From the NCBI RefSeq assembly GCF_025351285.1, contig NZ_JANXWG010000048.1:30967-94966 (forward strand): a DNA stretch of 64,000 nucleotides, written 5' to 3'. Below, in pieces: positions 57,854 through 64,000 of this stretch. Every line of letters begins with the position of its first letter. Within the stretch, counting starts at the first letter, position 1. The notes under the pieces are model-generated. The model did no database searches and was not told the origin of the DNA. It saw only the letters and a program-made list of their open reading frames with translations. The translations under genes were made by a program, and so were the position numbers. Origin of the DNA: Novosphingobium sp. Lineage in GTDB: Bacteria; Pseudomonadota; Alphaproteobacteria; Sphingomonadales; Sphingomonadaceae.

Positions 57854-59176
57854 ATGGGTCAGGTGATGAGCTTCCATCCGGCTGCCAGCCGGCGTTTCCT
57901 GTTTCTGCAGGGGCCGCCCGGCCCATTTTTCCGCTTGCTTGGCGCCGAATTGGCCCAGCGTGGCGCCGAAGTGTTCCGCATCAACCTATCGGGCGGAGAT
58001 CGTTACGATTGGCGCGACGGCGCTGTGGAATATCGCGGTCGCATGAAGAACTGGCCGCTGGTTTTCGATCGTTTCCTGCAGGACCGCCGCGTGACCGACG
58101 TCGTGCTGTTCGGCGATTGCCGGCCGGTTCACCGCGTCGCGCTGCGGCTGGCGCAATTGCGCGGCGTGCACGTCCACGTGTTCGAGGAAGGCTATATCCG
58201 GCCCGACTGGATGACGCTGGAACGCGATGGCGTGAACGGGCACTCGTCGCTCGAACGCGATCCCGAAGTGATCCTGGCTGCGGCGCGGTGGCTGCCGCCG
58301 GTTCCGCAATTGCCGCCGATCACCGCGCAGTTCAGCCGCCGTGCGCGCGACAGTTACTGGCATTTCCACAACGTGTTCCTTGGGCGCCTGCGGTTTCCGT
58401 TCTACCAGACGCATCGGCCGGGCTCGATCCTGTTGTGGGCGCTGGGCTGGGCAACGCGCTTTGCCCGGGCGCAGCACCGCGCGCGGCAAGCCGAGGAGGT
58501 TTTGCGCAGCGTGGCGGGCAAGCGCTACTTCCTGTTCCCGCTGCAACTTTCAGGCGATTACCAGATCCGCGCGCATTCGCCGTTCGGGACGATGCCGATG
58601 GCCACCGACTATGTGCTCGAGAGCTTTGCGCGCCACGCGCCCGAAGATTGCGTGCTGCTGGTCAAGGAACACCCGCTCGACAGCACGCTGATGAACTGGC
58701 GCACGTTCATCCACCGCCGTGCGCGTAAGATGGGGCTGGCGGGCCGCGTCCTGCATATCGATGGCGGCGAATTGCCCGACATGGCGCGCGCAGCGCAGGG
58801 CATGGTCTGCGTGAATTCCACCTCGGGCACGCTGGCGCTCGAAGTCGGAACCCCCGTGATCGTGCTGGGCGATGCGGTCTACGACGTGCCCGGCGCGACG
58901 TATCAGGGATTGCTCGACCAGTTCTGGCAGAACCCGGGCAAACCGGATCGGGATTTGTACCAGGCCTTCAAGCGCTTGCTCCACGCACAATGCCTGGTCA
59001 GGGGCGGGCTGGCGAGCGAATCCGCGATTCAGATCCTGATCGACAGCAGCATCGACCGGTTGCTGGCAGTCAACGACAGCGGACAGCGCGCGGCAGACGA
59101 AGCGGCGTTCGGCCCGGCAGTATTGCAAGCCGCGGCAAGTCAGGCGTTGGGTACGAGCCCTTCGTCATCCAGGTAA
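57854..59176 (+). CDS. kpsS: Capsule beta-Kdo transferase KpsS
   Basis: A 440-residue enzyme that adds the first beta-Kdo to lysophosphatidylglycerol. Signatures include FLFLQGPPGPFFRLLGAELAQRGAEVFRINLSGGD near the N-terminus, HVHVFEEGYIRPDWMTLERDGVN (about residues 106-128), LLVKEHPLDSTLMNW (about 274) and CVNSTSGTLALEVGTPVIVLG. ATG 57854 has a GGGGGG-type RBS; the track's upstream start is unlikely. It ends the plus-strand capsule block and its 3' end overlaps the convergent desaturase-like gene by 37 nt. Confidence 0.92.
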   Translation: MGQVMSFHPAASRRFLFLQGPPGPFFRLLGAELAQRGAEVFRINLSGGDRYDWRDGAVEYRGRMKNWPLVFDRFLQDRRVTDVVLFGDCRPVHRVALRLAQLRGVHVHVFEEGYIRPDWMTLERDGVNGHSSLERDPEVILAAARWLPPVPQLPPITAQFSRRARDSYWHFHNVFLGRLRFPFYQTHRPGSILLWALGWATRFARAQHRARQAEEVLRSVAGKRYFLFPLQLSGDYQIRAHSPFGTMPMATDYVLESFARHAPEDCVLLVKEHPLDSTLMNWRTFIHRRARKMGLAGRVLHIDGGELPDMARAAQGMVCVNSTSGTLALEVGTPVIVLGDAVYDVPGATYQGLLDQFWQNPGKPDRDLYQAFKRLLHAQCLVRGGLASESAIQILIDSSIDRLLAVNDSGQRAADEAAFGPAVLQAAASQALGTSPSSSR

Positions 59177-60036
59177 CCGCGCGTGCGCAGCGCGTTGAAC
59201 AAGCGGTTGATCACTGGGTTCGACCAGCCCGAATTGGTTGCAAAATCGCGCTGCAACGAATCGTGATGCAATTGGTGTGCAGCGGGGGTCATCAACAGGT
59301 TGGCGCGGCGCATCGCGTTGATGAACCAAGGGTTTTGGTCACGGTGCAGCGTACCGTGGAAATACTGGGCAAAGCCGCCACCGGCAATCGCGGCGAACAA
59401 GCCTGCGCAGAGCCAGCCGGGAACCGGCGCGACCATCATCGCAAGGTTGAGCATCAGGGACATCGGCAATGCACCGATCACCACGGTTGATCCGATCTGG
59501 CGCCAAAGATCACGCCGGCCGAGCGCGTGGGGGCGCGGGTGGTGGTTTTTGAAATCGTAGACCAGGCGATCGAACGCGCTGACCCGGCTCATGCGATCGC
59601 GGAGCATGGCCAGGTATTCGGGCGATTCGCGCGAGCCTTCGTAGAAATAGAGATCGGCGAGCCGCTTGCCCGGGGGGCAGGGCCGATAATCCAGCGCCAT
59701 ATGGACCAGGCCGGACGCCAGATCGGCCAGATACCAGCCTCCGAGCAAAGTCGGAATCGAAGCCCACCCGAAGTTCAAGACAGCCGCGACGGCGTTGGCT
59801 GCCAACGAAACCGCAAAAGCCCAAAGCAGAGTACGCTGTCCTAAGGAACCAGGACCCGTCAATTCCCCAAACCCCTCATGCCGATCCACCGACCCCGCGC
59901 TTCCTGGATCAGATGCGGTTTCGCAACGTTTGGACCATGCATGTGTTCCCTGACAACTTGAAGAATCCCCGGCAGGCAAATCATTGTTTTGCGCGCAAAG
60001 CCGGTTGTCCGAAACATAAGTTTGATCTTGCAGCAA
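59140..60036 (-). CDS. Plasmanylethanolamine desaturase (CarF/TMEM189)-like membrane protein
   Basis: About 298 residues with two to four membrane helices and the His set of the CarF/TMEM189 lipid-desaturase domain. These are H112 in GLVHMALDY, H165-H166-x3-H170 in FKNHHPRPH, H227-x3-H231 in AQYFHGTLHRDQNPWF, and H254-x2-H257-H258 in AHQLHHDS, followed by the signature NSGWSNP. CarF and animal PEDS1 form the vinyl-ether bond of plasmalogens; other members may desaturate related lipids. The TTG start is weak, and a GTG at 59889 would shorten it by 49 residues. It shares 37 nt with kpsS at its 3' end. A role with the capsule lipid anchor is only inferred from position. Confidence 0.8.
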   Translation of the reverse strand: MLQDQTYVSDNRLCAQNNDLPAGDSSSCQGTHAWSKRCETASDPGSAGSVDRHEGFGELTGPGSLGQRTLLWAFAVSLAANAVAAVLNFGWASIPTLLGGWYLADLASGLVHMALDYRPCPPGKRLADLYFYEGSRESPEYLAMLRDRMSRVSAFDRLVYDFKNHHPRPHALGRRDLWRQIGSTVVIGALPMSLMLNLAMMVAPVPGWLCAGLFAAIAGGGFAQYFHGTLHRDQNPWFINAMRRANLLMTPAAHQLHHDSLQRDFATNSGWSNPVINRLFNALRTRGYLDDEGLVPNA

Positions 60037-60129
60037 CGATCGATGTCGTCAACTAACGTTCATGTCCGATTTGGCAGGGCGCAGCCTGCACAATTCACGC
60101 AAGACCACAATCAAGGCAAACTGGGCCCC

Positions 60130-61374
60130 ATGTACGAGCGCGCTATCGCAAGCCCCGAAGCGCTGCCAGGCGGTGCAAAGGGTGGTGATTTGCCGATCCC
60201 GGCCGACTTGCTGATCCCGGCCGACTTGCTGATCGACGTGAGCCGGCTCATCTGGCGCGTCTGGACCGGCCGGCTGCCTACCGGGATCGACCGGGTGTGC
60301 CTGGCCTATCTCGATCGTTATGCCGATCAGGCACGGGCCGTGGTGCAGAAAAACGGCTGGCGTCGGGTACTGGCCCGCGCGGATTCGCAAGCGCTGTTTG
60401 CGTTGCTGGCGAAAGGCGGCCCCGGATTTCGCCGGCGTTTGCTGGCGATGGCGCCGGGTGCGCTGTTGCGCTCCGGCGTCCGGCCGCCACGTCCTGGCAT
60501 GGCTTATCTCAACATCGGGCATACCGGGCTGGAAGCGGCGGGGTTGCCGTTGTGGATCGCCCGCAACCAGGTTCGCGCGATCTATCTGGTGCACGACCTG
60601 ATCCCCATCACCAACCCCGAATTCTGCCGCGAGGGCGAAGCCGAAAAGCACACCCGGCGCATGATCAACGCGCTTGGCAGCGCCTCGGGTGTGATCGCCA
60701 ATTCGCGGTCGACTCTGGCCGATCTTGAGCGGTTCGCGGCTGCCCAGCGCATTGCCATGCCGCTGGGCATCGCTGCGTGGCTGGCCGGACAGGCGCATCG
60801 CCCGGCGCCACGAACAGGCGCTCAGGAGCGGGCCTATTTCGTGACCATCGGCACGATCGAAGGCCGCAAGAATCACATCCTGCTGCTGCGGCTGTGGCGC
60901 CGGATGGTCGAGCAGATGGGTTCGGCCGCACCGCGCCTGGTGATCATCGGCCAGCGCGGCTGGGAAGCCGATCATGCGCTTGCGATGCTCGATCGGTGCA
61001 ACGCGTTGCGTGGCCACGTGGCCGAGCTTGGCAGTTGCGAGGACGACGAACTCGCGCGGCTGCTGGCGGGCGCGCGGGCGTTGCTGATGCCCTCGTTCGC
61101 CGAAGGCTTCGGGCTGCCGCTGATCGAAGCGCTCGAGATCGGCACCCCGGTGATCGCCTCCGACTTGCCCGTTTTCCGCGAGATTGCGGGCGATATCCCG
61201 ACCTATCTGCCGTCGTGGGACGGGGTGGGCTGGGAGCGCACCATCGGCGAATTCGTCGGCGATCCGCCCGAACGCCAGCGTCAGCTTGCGCGCCTGCCCG
61301 GCTACTGCGCGCCCGATTGGGACGAGCATTTCCGTGCAGTCGACGCGTTGCTTGCCGAGGTTTTGGCCGCTTAA
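60130..61374 (+). CDS. Glycosyltransferase (GT4), third member of the DVS-x-L/TGI-R paralogue set
   Basis: A 414-residue GT-B enzyme. An N-terminal [23 protein letters not shown] opens the conserved part, and the donor domain has [39 protein letters not shown] and [38 protein letters not shown] 60130 ([12 protein letters not shown]) is preferred to the track start. A perfect 18-bp tandem duplication just before the conserved part gives the repeated IPADLL sequence. It stands alone at the end of the capsule region, convergent with rimO (stops overlap at TTAA). Confidence 0.85.
   Translation: MYERAIASPEALPGGAKGGDLPIPADLLIPADLLIDVSRLIWRVWTGRLPTGIDRVCLAYLDRYADQARAVVQKNGWRRVLARADSQALFALLAKGGPGFRRRLLAMAPGALLRSGVRPPRPGMAYLNIGHTGLEAAGLPLWIARNQVRAIYLVHDLIPITNPEFCREGEAEKHTRRMINALGSASGVIANSRSTLADLERFAAAQRIAMPLGIAAWLAGQAHRPAPRTGAQERAYFVTIGTIEGRKNHILLLRLWRRMVEQMGSAAPRLVIIGQRGWEADHALAMLDRCNALRGHVAELGSCEDDELARLLAGARALLMPSFAEGFGLPLIEALEIGTPVIASDLPVFREIAGDIPTYLPSWDGVGWERTIGEFVGDPPERQRQLARLPGYCAPDWDEHFRAVDALLAEVLAA
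60195..60230 (+). repeat. Perfect 18-bp tandem duplication inside a glycosyltransferase gene
   Basis: GATCCCGGCCGACTTGCT occurs at 60195-60212 and again at 60213-60230 without change, adding six residues (IPADLL twice). It keeps the reading frame. Confidence 0.9.
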
Positions 61375-62774
61375 GCGATCACCCCGAACAAATCATGCGC
61401 GTCCGATTCCTCGATCAGCACCTGCACCACGTCGCCCTGCTTCAGGGTAGCCGGCACATCGCGCAGCAGCACTTGCCCGTCGATCTCGGGCGCATCGGCT
61501 TGTGACCTTCCGGTTGCGCCCAGGTCGCCATCCTCGTCGGGTTCGCCCACTTCGTCGATGATCACTGGCAGCGTGCGCCCGATTTTGGCCGCCAGCCGTG
61601 CCGCGCTGATCCGCTCGGTCACTTCCATCAACCGGGCGTAGCGTTCTTCCTTGACCGCCTCTGGTACCGGATCAGGCAAGGCATTGGCCTGTGCGCCCTC
61701 GACCGGTTCGAACCGGAACGCGCCGACGCGATCGAGCTGCGCTTCCTCCAGCCAGTCGAGCAGGTACTTGAAATCGTCCTCGGTCTCGCCCGGAAAGCCG
61801 ACCACGAAGCTCGACCGGATCGCGATATCGGGGCAGATTTCGCGCCATGATTTCAGCCGTTCGAGCACCTTGGCCTCGTTCGCCGGGCGCTTCATCGCCT
61901 TGAGAACCTTGGGCGAGGCGTGCTGGAACGGGATGTCGAGATAGGGCGTCAGCAGCCCTTCGGCCATCAGCGGGATCACCGCATCGACGTGCGGGTAGGG
62001 ATACACGTAATGCATCCGCACCCACGGCACTTGGCCCCCCCCAAATTCATTGGCAGGCGTGCGCAATCCACCCAATTCGCGCGCCAGGTCGGTCATGTGC
62101 GTGCGGACCGCATGGCCCTTCCACTGGCGTTCCTCGTGCCGCACGTCGACGCCATAGGCCGAAGTGTCCTGGCTGATCACCAGCAGTTCGCGCGTGCCCG
62201 CCGCGACCAGCTTTTCGGCCTCGCGCAGCACCGCATCGATCCGCCGGCTGGCCAGTTTTCCGCGCAGCGTCGGGATTATGCAGAAGGCGCAGGCATGATT
62301 GCAGCCTTCTGAAATCTTGAGATAACTGTAGTGCCGGGGCGTGAGTTTCACATCCATCTGCGGGATCAGGTCGATGTACGGACCTTGGGTGGGCGGCGCC
62401 GCTTCGTGCACCGCTTCCACCAACGCCTCGTACTGGTGCGCCCCGGTCACCGCGAGAACGGCGGGGAAGCGCGCGCGGATCACCTCGGCTTCGTTGCCCA
62501 TGCACCCGGTCACGATCACGCGGCCATTTTCGGCGATCGCCTCGCCGATCGCGGCCAGGCTTTCCTCTTTGGCCGAATCGAGGAACCCGCAGGTATTGAC
62601 CAGCACCACATCGGCGCCGGCATAGTCCGCGCTCATCGCATAGCCATCGGCGCGCAGCCGCGTCAGGATGCGTTCGCTGTCGACCAGCGCCTTGGGGCAA
62701 CCCAGGCTGACCATCCCCACCTTGCGCTGTTCGGGGATCCTGGCTGGAATCTTGAAGAGTGTTTCGGCTGTCAT
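61371..62774 (-). CDS. rimO: Ribosomal protein S12 methylthiotransferase RimO
   Basis: A 467-residue radical-SAM enzyme that adds a methylthio group to an aspartate of ribosomal protein S12. It has an N-terminal UPF0004 domain ([19 protein letters not shown] with its cluster cysteines), the radical-SAM motif [21 protein letters not shown] (about residues 158-178), and a C-terminal TRAM domain (about 395-465, ending [11 protein letters not shown]). Standard length. It is an ordinary housekeeping gene flanking the capsule region. Confidence 0.95.
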   Translation of the reverse strand: MTAETLFKIPARIPEQRKVGMVSLGCPKALVDSERILTRLRADGYAMSADYAGADVVLVNTCGFLDSAKEESLAAIGEAIAENGRVIVTGCMGNEAEVIRARFPAVLAVTGAHQYEALVEAVHEAAPPTQGPYIDLIPQMDVKLTPRHYSYLKISEGCNHACAFCIIPTLRGKLASRRIDAVLREAEKLVAAGTRELLVISQDTSAYGVDVRHEERQWKGHAVRTHMTDLARELGGLRTPANEFGGGQVPWVRMHYVYPYPHVDAVIPLMAEGLLTPYLDIPFQHASPKVLKAMKRPANEAKVLERLKSWREICPDIAIRSSFVVGFPGETEDDFKYLLDWLEEAQLDRVGAFRFEPVEGAQANALPDPVPEAVKEERYARLMEVTERISAARLAAKIGRTLPVIIDEVGEPDEDGDLGATGRSQADAPEIDGQVLLRDVPATLKQGDVVQVLIEESDAHDLFGVIA

Positions 62775-62830
62775 CGCCCGGGCGCTTACGCCGATTTGCC
62801 GCGCGCGTCACGTGCGGTTAAAGCGGCGTC

Positions 62831-63340
62831 ATGCCGGGCCTCACCATCACGATCACAAAGGGCCAGCGCGACGATCGAATTGCGATCGCCCGAGCCGATG
62901 GCAGCACCGCGCAGACCTGCTTTCCGCACAAGGGCCCGGTGCCGCACGATGCGGTGCATTTTTTCACCGAGCGCGGGCTGGCTTTGCCGCACGCTTTCTG
63001 GGGCCTGATCGGGCAAGGACGCCACCCGGAAGAGCTTGCCGAGCTGGCCAAGGCGCAAGGCCATGCCAGCGCCAAGCGTGCGCAAGTGCCGGGTGCGGAC
63101 ATCGTCCAACTGCTCCAGGCCGAACGGCTGGTCGAATGCTTCGAGGCGCAATTGTGGGCGCATGCCGCACCCGATGCTGCGTTCATGGACGTCGCCCGCG
63201 TGGCTTGCGAATTGAGCCATGTGCCGCTGCCACCGATTTCGCTCGACCAGTGCGGCGCGGTGATGGCCGAGATTTTCGACTTCGCGAAATCCTGGATGGC
63301 GGCCCCGGTGGGGCACGCCGCAACGCTGGAATGGAACTGA
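62831..63340 (+). CDS. Conserved hypothetical protein
   Basis: A 169-residue soluble protein without signal or membrane helices. It is mildly acidic/histidine-containing (HKGPVPHDAVHFF, LWAHAAPDAAF) with mostly alpha-helical patterning. I do not recognise a family. It precedes the DUF1761 gene by 3 nt (same strand), suggesting co-transcription. Confidence 0.75.
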   Translation: MPGLTITITKGQRDDRIAIARADGSTAQTCFPHKGPVPHDAVHFFTERGLALPHAFWGLIGQGRHPEELAELAKAQGHASAKRAQVPGADIVQLLQAERLVECFEAQLWAHAAPDAAFMDVARVACELSHVPLPPISLDQCGAVMAEIFDFAKSWMAAPVGHAATLEWN

Positions 63341-63343
63341 CGC

Positions 63344-63739
63344 ATGGGACCGGTGAACTGGATCGCGGTGATTTTGGCGGCCAACCTGGCGGTTGCGGTG
63401 GGTGTGGTGTGGTACGGGCCGTTGTTTGGCGGCGGGCGTCCGCTGATCGAGGCGAAGGACCAGCGCCAGCCGCGCGCCTGGGGGCTGGTGATCGGCGCGA
63501 TGCTGCTTTCGGCCACGATGATCGGCCACAACTTCGCGCGCGTCGGGCCCGAGACGCTCCATGCCAAGCCGTGGCTGTACTTCATGATGTCGGGCGGGCT
63601 GGCCTTGGCCTTCGTGGCGCCCGCGCTGTACATCGGCCTGGCGCGTTACGGCGTCAGCCGCGCCGAACGGGTGCGCGATTGCGGGTACTGGATCGTGGCG
63701 TACCTGGCGATGGGTGCGGTGTTCTGGGCGCTGGGGTGA
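63344..63739 (+). CDS. DUF1761 domain membrane protein
   Basis: A 131-residue protein with four predicted membrane helices. The N-terminal VNWIAVILAANLAVAVGVVWYGPLFGG is characteristic of DUF1761, whose function is unknown. The ATG lies 3 nt after the upstream stop. The protein ends within the fourth helix (AYLAMGAVFWALG), as usual for the family. Confidence 0.88.
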   Translation: MGPVNWIAVILAANLAVAVGVVWYGPLFGGGRPLIEAKDQRQPRAWGLVIGAMLLSATMIGHNFARVGPETLHAKPWLYFMMSGGLALAFVAPALYIGLARYGVSRAERVRDCGYWIVAYLAMGAVFWALG

Positions 63740-63967
63740 TTGACGCAGAACGGGGTTTTTGTACGCGTCGCCGGGCCCAGATCGGCATTCATTTTCAACG
63801 CCTTGCGGATATTTGCGCGCTCAGGGCGTGACTTTTCGAAAGTGACATCGTCACGCTCGAAACGGGTTGGGCCAGTGGTTGAGCAAATCGCCATACCACG
63901 GCTCTTAACCCATTGCGGTGATGTAGGAAAATGTTCGCGTTGAGCAACTAACCTTGCAACTGACCCG
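63740..63967. other. Intergenic sequence with a short dyad
   Basis: There is no supported gene here; the ORFs listed on both strands lack family resemblance or RBS. A perfect inverted repeat GTGAC-ATC-GTCAC occurs at 63842-63854. It may be the start of the downstream regulatory region or a terminator for the DUF1761 gene. Confidence 0.4.
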
Positions 63968-63993
63968 TTCATGTCGAGCGAAGTCGAGACACG
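63968..63993. repeat. Sphingomonad-type intergenic repeat near the window edge
   Basis: TTCATGTCGAGCGAAGTCGAGACACG contains two copies of TCGA separated by GCGAAG. This matches from memory a short dispersed intergenic sequence frequent in sphingomonad genomes. It appears once in this window, so dispersal cannot be shown here. Confidence 0.45.
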
Positions 63994-64000
63994 CTGGCGC

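Noticed and set aside
63646-63972. Minus-strand ORF (108 aa) overlapping the DUF1761 gene
   Set aside because: It overlaps a recognisable membrane protein, lacks an RBS and shows no family signature.

Overview
The window is GC-rich alphaproteobacterial DNA. The small secreted and zinc-ribbon proteins, the TauE/TIGR02186 pair and the housekeeping genes suggest a sphingomonad (Novosphingobium/Sphingomonas type). That assignment is an inference from style and gene content, because no rRNA or other phylogenetic marker is present. No tRNA, rRNA, CRISPR array, intact insertion sequence or integrase was recognised.

Layout. (1) 0-11 kb, core genes: the end of a probable outer-membrane barrel protein, a TauE/SafE permease with its TIGR02186 partner, a HerA-type ATPase, nadB, two tandem small zinc-ribbon genes, an ABC ATPase, a zf-CHCC protein, tldD, a small secreted protein and a GNAT acetyltransferase. 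(2) 11-26 kb, accessory surface-glycan block: a PEP-CTERM protein, an acyltransferase-3 membrane protein, a RgpF-type protein, five glycosyltransferases and one glycosyltransferase-like protein. In its middle sits a three-gene module that looks derived from phage tail-spike/fibre genes (20.4-24.2 kb). (3) 25.5-33.1 kb, mixed block: a metallophosphoesterase, a glyoxalase, a Pls/PosA-type membrane non-ribosomal peptide synthetase overlapped by its own phosphopantetheinyl transferase, a small secreted protein and bioB. (4) 33.2-59.2 kb, an ABC-transporter-dependent capsule locus. The minus strand carries GDP-fucose/GDP-rhamnose synthesis (gmd, rmd, fcl), a Wza/KpsD-type outer-membrane exporter, glycosyl- and methyltransferases and kpsEMT. 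The plus strand carries a complete dTDP-L-rhamnose set (rfbC-B-D-A), Kdo synthesis (kdsD-B-A) and kpsC-kpsS. (5) 59-64 kb: a CarF/TMEM189-type plasmanylethanolamine desaturase homologue, another glycosyltransferase, rimO, a conserved hypothetical and a DUF1761 membrane protein.

How it fits together. KpsS/KpsC would build a beta-Kdo linker on a phospholipid from CMP-Kdo made with KdsD/B/A. Cytoplasmic glycosyltransferases would extend it with rhamnose and other deoxyhexoses. FkbM-type and other transferases may decorate it. KpsM/KpsT/KpsE and the Wza-like lipoprotein would export it. No Wzx/Wzy pair and no undecaprenyl-phosphate priming transferase were seen, which favours ABC-type export. KdsC and the ManB/ManC functions that feed GDP-mannose must be encoded elsewhere.

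Most unusual parts: the phage tail-spike-like trio among glycosyltransferases; the Pls-like synthetase with its overlapping activator gene; the CarF homologue beside the capsule genes; a KpsC with a shortened first module; and a low-GC methyltransferase gene in an AT-rich pocket.
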